Assembly: GCF_000482325.1 (NCBI RefSeq)
Contig: NZ_AXVA01000010.1
Coordinates: 1-64,000 of the forward strand
Direction of reading: 5' to 3'
From: Bacillus sp. UNC438CL73TsuS30
GTDB lineage: Bacteria > Bacillota > Bacilli > Bacillales > Cytobacillaceae
Length of the DNA stretch: 64,000 nt
Shown piece after piece: positions 8,770-17,762 of the stretch. Below the pieces are notes generated by a model that was given only the letters and a program-made list of their open reading frames with translations, did not search any database and was not told the DNA's origin. Each line of letters starts with the position of its first letter. Position 1 is the first letter of the stretch. The translations under genes and the position numbers were made by a program.

Positions 8770-8797
8770 GAATAGGGAGATTCATGTCTCCCTATTC
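8770..8797 (+). promoter_or_regulatory. Intercistronic hairpin between livJ and livH
   Basis: A perfect 11 bp stem, GAATAGGGAGA / TCTCCCTATTC, with a ttcatg loop. No T-run follows, so it is not a clean terminator. It probably stabilises the livJ transcript end or causes partial termination, giving more binding protein than permease (inference). Confidence 0.7.
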
Positions 8798-8878
8798 CAA
8801 TTTAATAGACTTGAATTTGATAGATTCAGCTTAAATGCGTTTTTGAAGTGGAAAGTCCTTTTAAAAGGAGTGTAATAC

Positions 8879-9757
8879 ATGGAAATAATACAGCAGTTAG
8901 TCAACGGTATTTCCTTGGGCAGTATCTATGCTTTAATTGCCTTAGGGTATACAATGGTTTACGGTATTGTAAAATTAATCAACTTTGCCCATGGAGATGT
9001 CTTCATGGTGGGGGCCTTTATCGGCTTTTATTCAATCACATTTCTTCATTTGAATTTTTTCCTTGCTTTAATTATATCAATGGTAGTTTGTGCAATCTTT
9101 GGAGTTCTAATTGAAAGAATTGCTTATAAACCTTTAAGAAATGCAACAAGAATTGCTGCTCTTATTACGGCAATCGGTGTATCATTATTTATTGAGTATG
9201 GAATGATTTATATTAGAGGTGCGCAGCCAGCTGCCTATCCTGACAATCTTGTTCCTTTTAAAAGTTTAGAAGTATTTGGCGTGAAAATTAGCGGCCAGTC
9301 CTTACTGATCTTAGCTACATCTATTTTCTTAATGATCTTACTACAATTTATCGTTAAGAAAACTAAAATTGGGAAAGCAATGCGTGCTGTTTCACACGAT
9401 ATGGATGCAGCGCGGTTAATGGGTATAAATGTAAACAACACAATTTCGGCAACTTTTGCAATTGGATCTGCCCTTGCAGGTGCAGCAGGTGTAATCTTTG
9501 GGATGTACTATACAAAAATTGAACCGTTGATGGGAATTATCCCGGGTTTGAAAGCCTTCGTAGCGGCTGTATTAGGCGGAATTGGAATCATCCCGGGTGC
9601 AATGGCCGGCGGTCTTGTCTTGGGTGTAATCGAATCACTTGTCAGTGCGTTAGGTTTCTCCTTATGGCGCGATGGCGTTGCCTTTGTTGTGCTTATTTTA
9701 ATCTTAATTTTTCGTCCAGCAGGGCTATTTGGTAAAAATGTCAGGGAAAAGGTATAG
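8879..9757 (+). CDS. livH: Branched-chain amino acid ABC transporter permease LivH
   Basis: 292 aa integral membrane protein with about eight predicted helices. It has the LivH family opening IIQQLVNGISLGSIYALIAL and the conserved loop ALAGAAGVIFGMYYTKIEPLMG, then GLKAFVAAVLGGIGIIPGAM, the stretch that contacts the ATPase. It forms the translocation pore with LivM. The ATG has AAAAGGAGTG upstream. It lies 123 bp after livJ, across the perfect hairpin, and 14 bp before livM. Confidence 0.93.
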   Translation: MEIIQQLVNGISLGSIYALIALGYTMVYGIVKLINFAHGDVFMVGAFIGFYSITFLHLNFFLALIISMVVCAIFGVLIERIAYKPLRNATRIAALITAIGVSLFIEYGMIYIRGAQPAAYPDNLVPFKSLEVFGVKISGQSLLILATSIFLMILLQFIVKKTKIGKAMRAVSHDMDAARLMGINVNNTISATFAIGSALAGAAGVIFGMYYTKIEPLMGIIPGLKAFVAAVLGGIGIIPGAMAGGLVLGVIESLVSALGFSLWRDGVAFVVLILILIFRPAGLFGKNVREKV

Positions 9758-9771
9758 GGGGTGGCTAAGCG

Positions 9772-10725
9772 TTGAATACAATTAAACATACAAAAGGCTT
9801 CTGGAGTTCAATCGTTTTAGCCGTTGTTTTTTCAGTTGTAATCCAAGTTTTAATTAATGGTGGAACACTGAATCAGTTTTATGTAAACACTTTGTTTTTC
9901 ATTGGAATTAATATTATATTAGCAGCAAGTTTACATTTAATTATCGGAATTACCGGCCAGTTTTCGATTGGACATGCCGGGTTCCTTGCAGTTGGTGCAT
10001 ATGCATCAGCGATTGTGACAATGAAACTAGGTCTCCCCTTCCCGGTAGCGATTTTAGCGGGAGGAATAGGCGCAGCGATTACCGGTCTAATCATAGGTAT
10101 TCCAACCCTAAGACTTAAGGGAGACTATTTAGCGATTGCGACACTTGGCTTTGGGGAAATTGTCCGGATTGTTTTATTAAATATCGACTATGTCGGTGGT
10201 GCGAGCGGGATGACCGTATCCCATCTCACTACATGGCCATGGCTTATAGGCTGTGTAATTTTAACCATTGTAGTAATTGTAAACTTTACGAATTCAACAC
10301 ACGGACGTGCTTGTATTTCGATTCGTGAAAATGAAATAGCTGCCGATGCGATGGGAATCAATACGACATACTATAAGGTTGCAGCATTTGCCATTGGTGC
10401 TTTTTTCGCAGGGGTTGCCGGTGCATTGTATGCTCATAACTTCTATATTATCCAGCCAACGAACTTTGGCTTTTTGAAATCCTTTGATATCTTGATTTTC
10501 GTTGTACTTGGCGGATTAGGAAGTATGTCCGGTGCAGTTATTGCCGCGATTTTACTTACGATTATCTCTACGTTCTTGCAGGGATTCCCTGAAGTTCGGA
10601 TGATTGTATACAGCTTAGTTTTAGTGATCATGATGCTTTACCGTCCACAAGGATTGTTAGGAACAAAAGAAATAACCTCATTCTTTAAAGGTGGTAAATC
10701 CGTTAAAGGAGGAGTAAAAGGATGA
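9772..10725 (+). CDS. livM: Branched-chain amino acid ABC transporter permease LivM
   Basis: 317 aa membrane protein with the LivM features HLIIGITGQFSIGHAGFLAVGAYASA, TLRLKGDYLAIATLGFGEI and, near the C-terminus, FLKSFDILIFVVLGGLGSMSGAVIAA, the ATPase-docking loop. It pairs with LivH. The start is the TTG at 9772, which follows AGGGGGTGG by about seven bases; no ATG is available near the family's usual N-terminus. Its stop overlaps the livG start (ATGA), implying translational coupling. Confidence 0.92.
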   Translation: MNTIKHTKGFWSSIVLAVVFSVVIQVLINGGTLNQFYVNTLFFIGINIILAASLHLIIGITGQFSIGHAGFLAVGAYASAIVTMKLGLPFPVAILAGGIGAAITGLIIGIPTLRLKGDYLAIATLGFGEIVRIVLLNIDYVGGASGMTVSHLTTWPWLIGCVILTIVVIVNFTNSTHGRACISIRENEIAADAMGINTTYYKVAAFAIGAFFAGVAGALYAHNFYIIQPTNFGFLKSFDILIFVVLGGLGSMSGAVIAAILLTIISTFLQGFPEVRMIVYSLVLVIMMLYRPQGLLGTKEITSFFKGGKSVKGGVKG

Positions 10726-11504
10726 ATGCAAATGCACCGTTACTTAAAGTAGACAATGCTGGAATCCGATTTGGCGGCTTAAAGGCTGTTTCCGATGTTA
10801 ACCTTGAATTAAACCAAGGCGAGCTTGTCGGATTAATTGGACCAAACGGCGCTGGAAAAACAACTTTTTTTAACCTCTTAACAGGGGTTTATGTACCAAC
10901 AGAAGGAAGTATTTCTTTAGACGGGGAAAAATTAAATGGTTTGGCTCCCTATAAAATAACCAAAAAGGGAATCAGCCGTACCTTCCAAAATATTCGTTTA
11001 TTTAGTGAATTATCTGTGCTTGATAATGTTAAGGTAGCCTATCATTCGCTTGCTAAGCATTCGATGTTAAGCTCAATTTTCCGTCTTCCGCCTCATTTTT
11101 CCGGTGAGAAGGAAATGGAGGAAAAGGCGATTGAATTCTTAAAGATTTTTAACCTGGAAGGATTTATGCATGAAAAGGCGAAAAATCTTCCTTATGGTCA
11201 GCAGCGCCGCCTGGAGATTGCGCGTGCCCTTGCGGCCAACCCTAAGTTGCTGCTTTTAGATGAGCCGGCAGCCGGGATGAATCCCCAGGAAACAGAGGAA
11301 TTGATGAATCTAATCGCGTTAATCCGTGAGCGTTTCTCCTTAACGATTTTGTTGATTGAACACGATATGGGACTGGTCATGGGCGTATGTGAACGAATCT
11401 ATGTACTAGATTCCGGCCAACTTATTGCAGAAGGAACTCCTGAGGAAATCAGAAATAATCCAAAAGTCATCAAAGCATACCTCGGCGAGGAGGTCATTTC
11501 ATAA
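10722..11504 (+). CDS. livG: Branched-chain amino acid ABC transporter ATPase LivG
   Basis: 260 aa cytoplasmic ATPase. Walker A GPNGAGKTT is near residue 42, the signature LPYGQQRRLEIARAL near 155 and Walker B LLLLDEPAAGMN near 180, with switch His LLIEHDMGLVM. The PYGQQR signature and the family ending TPEEIRNNPKVIKAYLGEE are typical of LivG rather than other ABC ATPases. It forms the ATPase heterodimer with LivF. It overlaps livM by four bases and livF by one. Confidence 0.93.
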   Translation: MNANAPLLKVDNAGIRFGGLKAVSDVNLELNQGELVGLIGPNGAGKTTFFNLLTGVYVPTEGSISLDGEKLNGLAPYKITKKGISRTFQNIRLFSELSVLDNVKVAYHSLAKHSMLSSIFRLPPHFSGEKEMEEKAIEFLKIFNLEGFMHEKAKNLPYGQQRRLEIARALAANPKLLLLDEPAAGMNPQETEELMNLIALIRERFSLTILLIEHDMGLVMGVCERIYVLDSGQLIAEGTPEEIRNNPKVIKAYLGEEVIS

Positions 11505-12211
11505 TGTTAACTATTAATGATATCAATGTATACTATGGTAATATTCATGCGTTAAAAGGTGTTTCTCTTGAAATCAACCAGGGGGAAATTGTTACTTTGA
11601 TTGGGGCGAACGGTGCCGGAAAGAGTACACTATTAAAAACGATTTCGGGTTTACTAAAACCGAAGAATGGTGAAATCCTATTTGAAGGAAAGCCAATTGC
11701 CGGTAAAGTGGCCCAGTCCATCGTAAAAATGGGATTATCCCATGTTCCGGAAGGACGCCGTGTGTTTGCAAATATGTCGGTGGAGGAAAATCTTGAATTA
11801 GGTGCCTATCTTCGAAATGATAAGCAAGGAATTCGCGAGGACTTCGATAAGGTGTATCAGTTGTTCCCGCGCCTTCATGAACGCCGCAAGCAATTATCTG
11901 GAACATTATCCGGCGGCGAGCAGCAAATGCTCGCAATGGGGCGTGCATTAATGGCTCGTCCAAAGCTGTTGTTATTGGATGAACCATCAATGGGGCTTGC
12001 ACCTCTTCTAGTCAAAACAATTTTTAATATTATCGAGGAAATAAATAAAACAGGCACAACGATTCTCTTGATTGAACAAAACGCCAATATGGCCTTATCA
12101 ATCGCTGACCGTGCCTATGTCATTGAAACAGGGAAAATTGTTGCATCAGGTTCTGCAGAAGAACTCACGGCAAGTGACCAAATTAAATCAGCCTACCTTG
12201 GGGGGCATTAG
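11504..12211 (+). CDS. livF: Branched-chain amino acid ABC transporter ATPase LivF
   Basis: 235 aa cytoplasmic ATPase, partner of LivG. Walker A GANGAGKST is near residue 37. The LivF signature HVPEGRRVFANMSVEENLELGAY follows, then LSGGEQQMLAMGRALM, Walker B LLLLDEPSMGLAP and the end IKSAYLGGH. The ATG overlaps the last base of the livG stop (TAATG). It is the last gene of the five-gene transport operon and is followed at once by a strong terminator. Confidence 0.93.
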   Translation: MLTINDINVYYGNIHALKGVSLEINQGEIVTLIGANGAGKSTLLKTISGLLKPKNGEILFEGKPIAGKVAQSIVKMGLSHVPEGRRVFANMSVEENLELGAYLRNDKQGIREDFDKVYQLFPRLHERRKQLSGTLSGGEQQMLAMGRALMARPKLLLLDEPSMGLAPLLVKTIFNIIEEINKTGTTILLIEQNANMALSIADRAYVIETGKIVASGSAEELTASDQIKSAYLGGH

Positions 12212-12244
12212 AAAAGGTATTGGGCAACCCCCAGTACCTTTTCT
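12210..12244 (+). terminator. liv operon terminator
   Basis: A 15 bp stem, agaaaaggtattggg / cccagtaccttttct with one G-T pair, loop caacc. The 3' arm is itself T-rich. It starts inside the livF stop codon. Confidence 0.8.
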
Positions 12245-12280
12245 TCCTGCGCATAAGTGCTCATGAACCGCCCTTAGGGG

Positions 12281-12304
12281 CTCGCCAATCGGCGAGTTTT
12301 CTTT
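12281..12304 (+). terminator. Second hairpin with T-tract after livF
   Basis: CTCGCC aatc GGCGAG followed by TTTTCTTT, about 70 bp past livF and at the 3' end of the opposing radical SAM gene. It reads as a backup + strand terminator; the minus strand has no T-run after the stem. Confidence 0.7.
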
Positions 12305-14093
12305 ATTCTAAATCCAGATTCACTTGCTCCCTTAGTTTCGGGCTCAATTGATGTCTGATTTTAATCGCATAATCCTCACACAGCTGCTCGATCCCGACAG
12401 AGACAAGTGAAAAAATATTGGCATAATTCTTTTGAACTTCCCATTTCAATTCATTCTTCCCGCAAATACTATAATGATTTAATTCCTCTATTTCTTTTTT
12501 TAGTTTTGCAAACTCTGCTGCTTGCAGCTCATCAGGCAGTTTAAGGATTTGATCAATTTTTCCAATATAGTTTAAAGATTGCACAATTTTCCGCTTAATA
12601 TCGCAATAGGCTGCTCCGTCAATAAGGGCATATTTCAATTTAAACTCATTGAGTTGGTGGGCCGCAGCGTACGTTGCGGCAACGATGTCATCCCTCGTCA
12701 TCTCATTGGTTTCATAGCTCAGCATATGCTTCCATGATGGCTGAGTGATCGCCTTGCGGTGGTCCTCAAACGTATGACAAAGCTTTTTGTAACCGTACCT
12801 TTCTGGATGCTCAAAAGCAGGGCTTGCCGGGTCTAAAAAAGGAGCGAGCGGTGCTACAAAATAAAACAGCCTTGGGTCTCGCCCGCAGGCAAGATGAATT
12901 TGCTTGCAAAACGAGATGTTTTTTAAGGCGCTTTCATACGTCTGCCCCGGTATCCCTACCATGAAAAACAAATCAATTTTCTTACAGCCATGCTTTAAGG
13001 CAAAATTTAATGTGTCGATCACCTTCTGATTTGTACAGCTAAACTTCCCATTGTTCCGTCTTAGATTTTCATCATAGGTTTCAAGGGTAATTTCAATACT
13101 GTATTTCGGGACACTTTTCTGTAGCTTTTGGAAAAAATGTTCATCCGCATATTGAAATAGTTCAAAAACAATTTCATTTTTTAGATGGATGTTTTTCAGA
13201 AGACGTAGGAATTCATTAACATAGTCATCTCCCCCCTGACGGATATCGTGCAGAATAAAAATGGGAGCCCGGCTGAAACGTTGAATAAATTGAATGTCTT
13301 CGATGAGCTTAGCGGGAGACCTAAGCGCAAGGTGGCTACGCTTACAGTTTTCATGATAGGCATCCCGCGATCCTCCGCATATCAGGCAATTTTGCGTGCA
13401 GCCCCGCGCTGTAAGCAAGGCCGTATTGGGGTATTGCAGCCAGCCATTATAGGGAAGCGGGTCCATAAAGTTACGGTATTTAAAAACGGAACGAATCGTA
13501 TAGCGGTATCCTGGGACATCAAACTCATCTAAATCCTTTGGTACATACGTAATCGGATTAATGCCCTTTTGGTTGTCTCTTTTCCAAGTAAGGTTTGGGA
13601 TGTCTGCGTAATGGATGTTCCCTGCCTCGAGTTTATTCATGAGGAGGAGCATCAGCTTTTCAGTCGAATCGCCGCGCATTACGAAATCAATAAATGGATA
13701 TTCAATTAATTCTTTGTGGTAGTAGGTGGCAGATAATCCGCCGAAAATGATAGGGGTATCTGGATGGAGTTGTTTCACCACTTTGGCGAGTTCAATGCTT
13801 CCATGGGCATGAGGCAGCCAATGCAGGTCAATCCCAAACGCTCTTGTGTTCAGGCTGCGCAATTTTTTTTCAACATTAAAGCTCGGATTCATCAGCATCC
13901 GATTGGCAATATTAATGATTCGAACTTTAAATCCATATCGTTCTAAATAATCGGCGATACTTGTTAACCCGATTGGATACATTTCGAAAACCGGTGATGA
14001 CGGAACAACATCACTAATCGGTCCAGCAAGTAAAGCATTTTTGCGAAAATCATAGACACTAGGTGCATGTAAAAGAACCAAATCGTATTTCAA
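12303..14093 (-). CDS. B12-binding-domain radical SAM protein
   Basis: 596 aa. The N-terminal third (about 1-170) is a cobalamin-binding-like Rossmann region (LTSIADYLERYGFKVRIIN, IIFGGLSATYYHKEL). It is followed by a radical SAM core with the CxxxCxxC cluster motif CTQNCLIC near residues 232-239 and GGSRDAY after it. A helical C-terminal extension of about 200 residues ends the protein. Such proteins use S-adenosylmethionine and an Fe-S cluster, often with cobalamin, for difficult methylations or rearrangements; the substrate here is unknown. It looks like the Ta0216-type subfamily (from memory). The start is the TTG at 14093, five bases after GAGGGTGG; the TTG at 14108 lies upstream of that ribosome site. 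It is monocistronic and flanked by unrelated genes. Confidence 0.8.
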   Translation of the reverse strand: MKYDLVLLHAPSVYDFRKNALLAGPISDVVPSSPVFEMYPIGLTSIADYLERYGFKVRIINIANRMLMNPSFNVEKKLRSLNTRAFGIDLHWLPHAHGSIELAKVVKQLHPDTPIIFGGLSATYYHKELIEYPFIDFVMRGDSTEKLMLLLMNKLEAGNIHYADIPNLTWKRDNQKGINPITYVPKDLDEFDVPGYRYTIRSVFKYRNFMDPLPYNGWLQYPNTALLTARGCTQNCLICGGSRDAYHENCKRSHLALRSPAKLIEDIQFIQRFSRAPIFILHDIRQGGDDYVNEFLRLLKNIHLKNEIVFELFQYADEHFFQKLQKSVPKYSIEITLETYDENLRRNNGKFSCTNQKVIDTLNFALKHGCKKIDLFFMVGIPGQTYESALKNISFCKQIHLACGRDPRLFYFVAPLAPFLDPASPAFEHPERYGYKKLCHTFEDHRKAITQPSWKHMLSYETNEMTRDDIVAATYAAAHQLNEFKLKYALIDGAAYCDIKRKIVQSLNYIGKIDQILKLPDELQAAEFAKLKKEIEELNHYSICGKNELKWEVQKNYANIFSLVSVGIEQLCEDYAIKIRHQLSPKLREQVNLDLE

Positions 14094-14443
14094 ACCAACC
14101 ACCCTCAATCCAAATTGTCTGCAGGAATCTAGGAAGTTTTCTAATTTACTTCAGTTTACTACATCCATTGTTTTAGAGAGTGACAATCAGGTGACAGTTT
14201 TTGGAGCATTGTGTGCTACAAAAGTAGTAGGGGGAATATTTCTTTTGCTGAATAGAAATATAGGGAAGAATCGGCCATACTAGTTGTAAACAAACTCAAA
14301 TTGGTTTGTCCCAGTATCGGTTAGTGTTCACATTTGGCCGGTCTGGGTTTTTCGTTATCCGAAAGACATTGCCTTTTCTTAGGAAATCTATTACAATAAT
14401 TGACAGAATATTTTTAATTATATTAACTCCAAGGAGTGCAAAA
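14094..14443. other. 350 bp divergent intergenic region
   Basis: Lies between the divergent radical SAM and histidine kinase genes. I see no gene, no RNA match and no long hairpin. The one supportable element is a likely promoter for the kinase at 14369-14397. Confidence 0.6.
14369..14397 (+). promoter_or_regulatory. Likely sigma-A promoter for the two-component operon
   Basis: TTGCCT (14369-14374), 17 bp spacer, TACAAT (14392-14397). The predicted start near 14404 leaves a leader of about 40 bases to the kinase ATG. Confidence 0.5.
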
Positions 14444-16309
14444 ATGAGTCATTCTGTAATGATCCAAAAAAAGGAACACTTTGCTCGTATTTCCCTGATG
14501 GCCGTATCAATCATCGGCTGGTGGATAGTATTCCAGTTTGGAATTCTTCAGTTAACGGTACCAAGGGAGATGCTGATTTTGGGACTCCTTGTGCTTTTTT
14601 TATTTATTGTTGAATTTTATCCTTTACCGGTATGGAAGGGCAATACCACCATTTCTTTCCCAATTGTTTATGCGATAATGGTCATGCATGGAATTGCCTG
14701 TACGCTTGTCTGTTATGCATTTGTTGTCTTTTTTGTAAATCTTATCAAAAGAAGGCCGCTCCGAATTGTTTTTTTTAATCCGGCCCAGCTTGTCGGCAGC
14801 CTCTATTTAGGCTATTTGGTCAGCAGTTTGATCACAAGACTTTTTCCCTCTGAGAATATTTCAGTTGTCGAGCAGGGCATCATTCATTTTTCGCTGTTAA
14901 TGGCTTTCTTCTACGTGATTAATAATTTAATTGTTGATTTTATTCTTTTAGTTAGACCGCAAGCCTATTATCTAGGGGCATGGAAGCAAAAAACCATCCA
15001 GGAGTTAAAAAGTTTTTTGATTAGCTACATATATCTGATTTTATTTAATGTGCTAGGACATCAGAATCGCGGCGAAATTGATGTCTTTTCTGTCTTTTTC
15101 TTTTATGCTCCATTGGTGAGCATTGGGTTATTAAGCTCCATCATCGCCAAATTAAAAAAGGAGAAAGCCAGGCTAAAGGCACTTTTTAGTATTTCATCTG
15201 AATTAAGTAAAAAGATTGCCTCACCGGATTGGCTTCGTTTCTTGGCTGAAAATCTCCAGGAGTTTATTGAGGTAGATGCCTGGATTCTATGGAAAAGACA
15301 AAATGGTATTTGGAGATTAAGGTTTGCTGCAGGTTTAGCGAATGATGATTTGGAGTTAGATGAAGACACGATTAAATCCCTAAATCAAATGAAACAATTA
15401 GCGTTATACCATCATGTTAAGGATGATGGCGGACCTGCAAAGGACTTTTTCGATAAAGAGGTTCGGTCATTAGTATATGCTCCATTAATTTTTGAAGAAG
15501 AATTGGTCGGGATGTTTGTCTTTGGACGCAGCCGCACGAAAAGCTTCAGTGAAGAGGACATGGAGTCAGCAGCCACCCTTGCCAATCAATTAGCAGTATT
15601 AATTAAAACAAAATGGTTGTTTGCCGAGCAGGAGAAACGGTTGATTTTAGAAGAAAGAAACCGAATTGCCAGGGATATTCATGATGGCGTAGCCCAGTCG
15701 CTTGCAGGGGCGATTATGAATTTAGAAACCGCCCATCGTAAATTTACGAAAATGCCGGAGGACTCTCTGCGCTTAATGGTAGAGAGTACCGCAAAATTAA
15801 GGGGAAGCTTGAAGGAGGTAAGGGAGTCCATTTATGCGCTAAGGCCCTACCCAACGGAAAGAGTCGGGCTGCATTCGGCAATGTCGACAAAGATTGAGGC
15901 CATTCAAAAAGAAACCAGCCTCGCGATTTATTTAGAGAAGCGCGGTCCGGAGTACCAGCTGAGCCCCATGGTAGAGAAGATTATTTTTGATATTTTTCAG
16001 GAAAGCACACAAAATGCGGTTAAGCACGCAGAGGCTAGTGAAATTGATATATTAGTAAGTTACCAGAAAGAGAATATTCTCTTAAAAGTAAAGGATAACG
16101 GGAAGGGTTTTTCCCTTTTCCAAGCAATGATCAAGGCACGGAATCATCCTCATTTTGGAATCCTGCATATGAATGAGGCGGCGGAAAAAATTCAGGCCAC
16201 ATTGCAGGTGGACAGCAAAGAAGGGGCGGGAACGGAAATTACGTTAACGGTTCCAAGAATGGGAATTGAAGGAGGGATGATGAGTGATAAAGCTTATGCT
16301 AGTCGATGA
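14444..16309 (+). CDS. Membrane sensor histidine kinase (HisKA_3 / LuxR-linked type)
   Basis: 621 aa. Residues about 15-275 hold seven or so hydrophobic segments ([37 protein letters not shown] and others). A GAF-like domain spans about 290-390, then a HisKA_3 dimerisation helix [20 protein letters not shown] with phospho-acceptor His near 413. A HATPase_c domain ends the protein ([10 protein letters not shown]-box, DNGKGF G1 box, [12 protein letters not shown]). The stimulus is unknown; a multi-helix membrane sensor suggests a membrane or lipid-soluble signal. The ATG at 14444 is preceded by AAGGAGTG; an earlier in-frame ATG (14306) has no ribosome site. It overlaps its response regulator by 26 bases. 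Confidence 0.87.
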   Translation: MSHSVMIQKKEHFARISLMAVSIIGWWIVFQFGILQLTVPREMLILGLLVLFLFIVEFYPLPVWKGNTTISFPIVYAIMVMHGIACTLVCYAFVVFFVNLIKRRPLRIVFFNPAQLVGSLYLGYLVSSLITRLFPSENISVVEQGIIHFSLLMAFFYVINNLIVDFILLVRPQAYYLGAWKQKTIQELKSFLISYIYLILFNVLGHQNRGEIDVFSVFFFYAPLVSIGLLSSIIAKLKKEKARLKALFSISSELSKKIASPDWLRFLAENLQEFIEVDAWILWKRQNGIWRLRFAAGLANDDLELDEDTIKSLNQMKQLALYHHVKDDGGPAKDFFDKEVRSLVYAPLIFEEELVGMFVFGRSRTKSFSEEDMESAATLANQLAVLIKTKWLFAEQEKRLILEERNRIARDIHDGVAQSLAGAIMNLETAHRKFTKMPEDSLRLMVESTAKLRGSLKEVRESIYALRPYPTERVGLHSAMSTKIEAIQKETSLAIYLEKRGPEYQLSPMVEKIIFDIFQESTQNAVKHAEASEIDILVSYQKENILLKVKDNGKGFSLFQAMIKARNHPHFGILHMNEAAEKIQATLQVDSKEGAGTEITLTVPRMGIEGGMMSDKAYASR

Positions 16310-16937
16310 TCATGCAGTATTACGAGATGGATTAAAGAATATTTTAGAGATGGAAACGGATATGGAGGTTGTCGGGGAAGCAATAAACGGCAATGAGGCC
16401 ATTTCCAAGGTAGCGGAATTTTCACCGGATGTTATTTTAATGGATATTAATATCCCTGAGAAAAATGGGATTGAAGCAACAAGTGTCATCAAAAAGTCAT
16501 TTCCATCTGTTAAGGTGTTAATTTTGACAATGTATACTCACGATGAGTATTTTATGTCGGCGATTCGTGAAGGGGCTGATGGCTATCTTTTAAAGGATGC
16601 TCCCTCCCAGCATGTAATTGATGCGATCCGTTCAGTGGCGAATGGCCAATCGGTCATTCATCCTGCAATGACGAAAAAGTTTTTAAATTTTAATGCTTTT
16701 AAGGAAGAGGAGCCAATTAAGGCTTCTAGTAAAGATTCTTTGCTGACGGAACGGGAGAAGGATGTGCTGATGTGTCTTGTGGAGGGCATGAATAATAAGG
16801 AAATTGCCCAAAAGCTGTTTATCAGCGATAAAACAGTCAAGATTCATGTGAGCAATATTTTTAAAAAGCTGAATGTTAAAAGCCGCTCGCAAGTGGTTAT
16901 ATATGCAGTACAAAACCATTTAGTCCCGCTGCCTTAA
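16284..16937 (+). CDS. NarL/LuxR-family response regulator
   Basis: 217 aa. The receiver domain has the acidic pair VDDH (residues 8-9), phospho-acceptor D54 in VILMDINIP, a switch Thr in [11 protein letters not shown] and a conserved Lys in YLLKDA. The C-terminal LuxR helix-turn-helix ([23 protein letters not shown], about 150-210) binds DNA. It is phosphorylated by the preceding kinase. The GTG at 16284 follows GGAGGGATGAT and lies inside the kinase gene, so translation is coupled. Targets are unknown; the family includes LiaR, DegU and DesR. Confidence 0.92.
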   Translation: MIKLMLVDDHAVLRDGLKNILEMETDMEVVGEAINGNEAISKVAEFSPDVILMDINIPEKNGIEATSVIKKSFPSVKVLILTMYTHDEYFMSAIREGADGYLLKDAPSQHVIDAIRSVANGQSVIHPAMTKKFLNFNAFKEEEPIKASSKDSLLTEREKDVLMCLVEGMNNKEIAQKLFISDKTVKIHVSNIFKKLNVKSRSQVVIYAVQNHLVPLP

Positions 16938-16945
16938 AACTCTAG

Positions 16946-16974
16946 ACCAGGCCCCATTGCCTGGTTTATTTTAT
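16946..16974 (+). terminator. Terminator of the two-component operon
   Basis: ACCAGGC / GCCTGGT stem with a cccatt loop and TTATTTTATT tail. Confidence 0.8.
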
Positions 16975-17082
16975 TACTCAAAGGCTTTGCAATTTTATCG
17001 GCAAGATAACACAGCCTTGGATTTAAGCAAAACGTCATCCCTTGTTATAATGGAATTAATTATACAATAAGGATGATGGAAA

Positions 17083-17559
17083 ATGGCACAGGTAAAAACC
17101 AACGCAATGCGGATTCTCGACGCAAAGAAAATTCCATATGAAATGCATACATACGATAACAAGGACGGAAAAATCGATGGAGTATCCGTCGCCCATAAAA
17201 TCGGCAGGGACCCAAAAGAAGTATACAAAACCCTCGTGGCCCAAGGGGCATCGAAAAACATCTATGTCTTTGTCATTCCCGTTGAGGCAGAATTGGATTT
17301 AAAAAAGGCTGCAAAGGTTTCCGGTGAAAAAAAGATTGAAATGATTCCGGTGAAGGATATCCAAAAATGGACAGGTTACATCCGCGGCGGCTGCTCACCG
17401 ATTGGAATGAAAAAGGAATATAAAACCTTTATTGCAGAAGCCGCAAAACAGCTTGAAGTAATGGTCGTCAGCGCTGGGAAAATTGGCGTACAAATTGGAT
17501 TAAAGCCCGAGCATTTACATGAAACAGCCAAAGCCGAATTTGCTGATCTCGTAAAATAA
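17083..17559 (+). CDS. ybaK: Cys-tRNA(Pro)/Cys-tRNA deacylase YbaK
   Basis: 158 aa single-domain YbaK/EbsC protein. It has the family marks TNAMRILDAKKIPYEMHTYD, VAHKIGRDPKEVYKTLVAQG with the conserved Lys, and YIRGGCSPIGMKK near residue 105. It hydrolyses cysteine mischarged onto tRNA(Pro), protecting translation accuracy in the cytoplasm. The ATG at 17083 follows AAGGATGATGG. A good -10 (TATAAT) lies near 17047. It appears monocistronic. Confidence 0.92.
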   Translation: MAQVKTNAMRILDAKKIPYEMHTYDNKDGKIDGVSVAHKIGRDPKEVYKTLVAQGASKNIYVFVIPVEAELDLKKAAKVSGEKKIEMIPVKDIQKWTGYIRGGCSPIGMKKEYKTFIAEAAKQLEVMVVSAGKIGVQIGLKPEHLHETAKAEFADLVK

Positions 17560-17589
17560 ACCAAGCATAGGTTTTAATCAAATTTTAAT

Positions 17590-17762
17590 CTCCTCCCTTC
17601 CAATAGGCATTCACCTATAAAAGACACACGCATATGATAAGGTGAAAATGTCAGAAAGAAACCTCGCCGACTGCGAATCCGTAGCGGTTCATGGGGCGAA
17701 GTTGCACTTAATGCCAGATAGGTGGGTAATTTCCTATCGGCTGATAAAGGGAGTGTTGTTAA
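17590..17762 (+). ncRNA. Candidate structured 5' leader of the double-ATPase gene
   Basis: The 200 bp ahead of the ATPase gene can fold into three separate helices. The first is TTCACCT (17610-17616) with AGGTGAA (17640-17646). The second is TCGCC (17664-17668) with GGCGA (17695-17699), enclosing CTGCG aatc CGTAG. The third is GATAGG (17717-17722) with CCTATC (17733-17738). The last helix ends nine bases before the AAAGGGAG ribosome site, so it could control translation. I compared it by eye with the common Bacillus riboswitch cores and found no match. A regulatory RNA is inference. Confidence 0.35.

Noticed and set aside
14400..14432. TTGACA at 14400 as the kinase promoter
   Set aside because: The resulting transcript would begin at or inside the ribosome site; the promoter at 14369-14397 fits better.
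17590..17762. Known riboswitch classes (cobalamin, M-box, ydaO, lysine, SAM, c-di-GMP, fluoride)
   Set aside because: Short similarities such as GGTGAAAAT were seen but the conserved cores are missing, so no class name is given.
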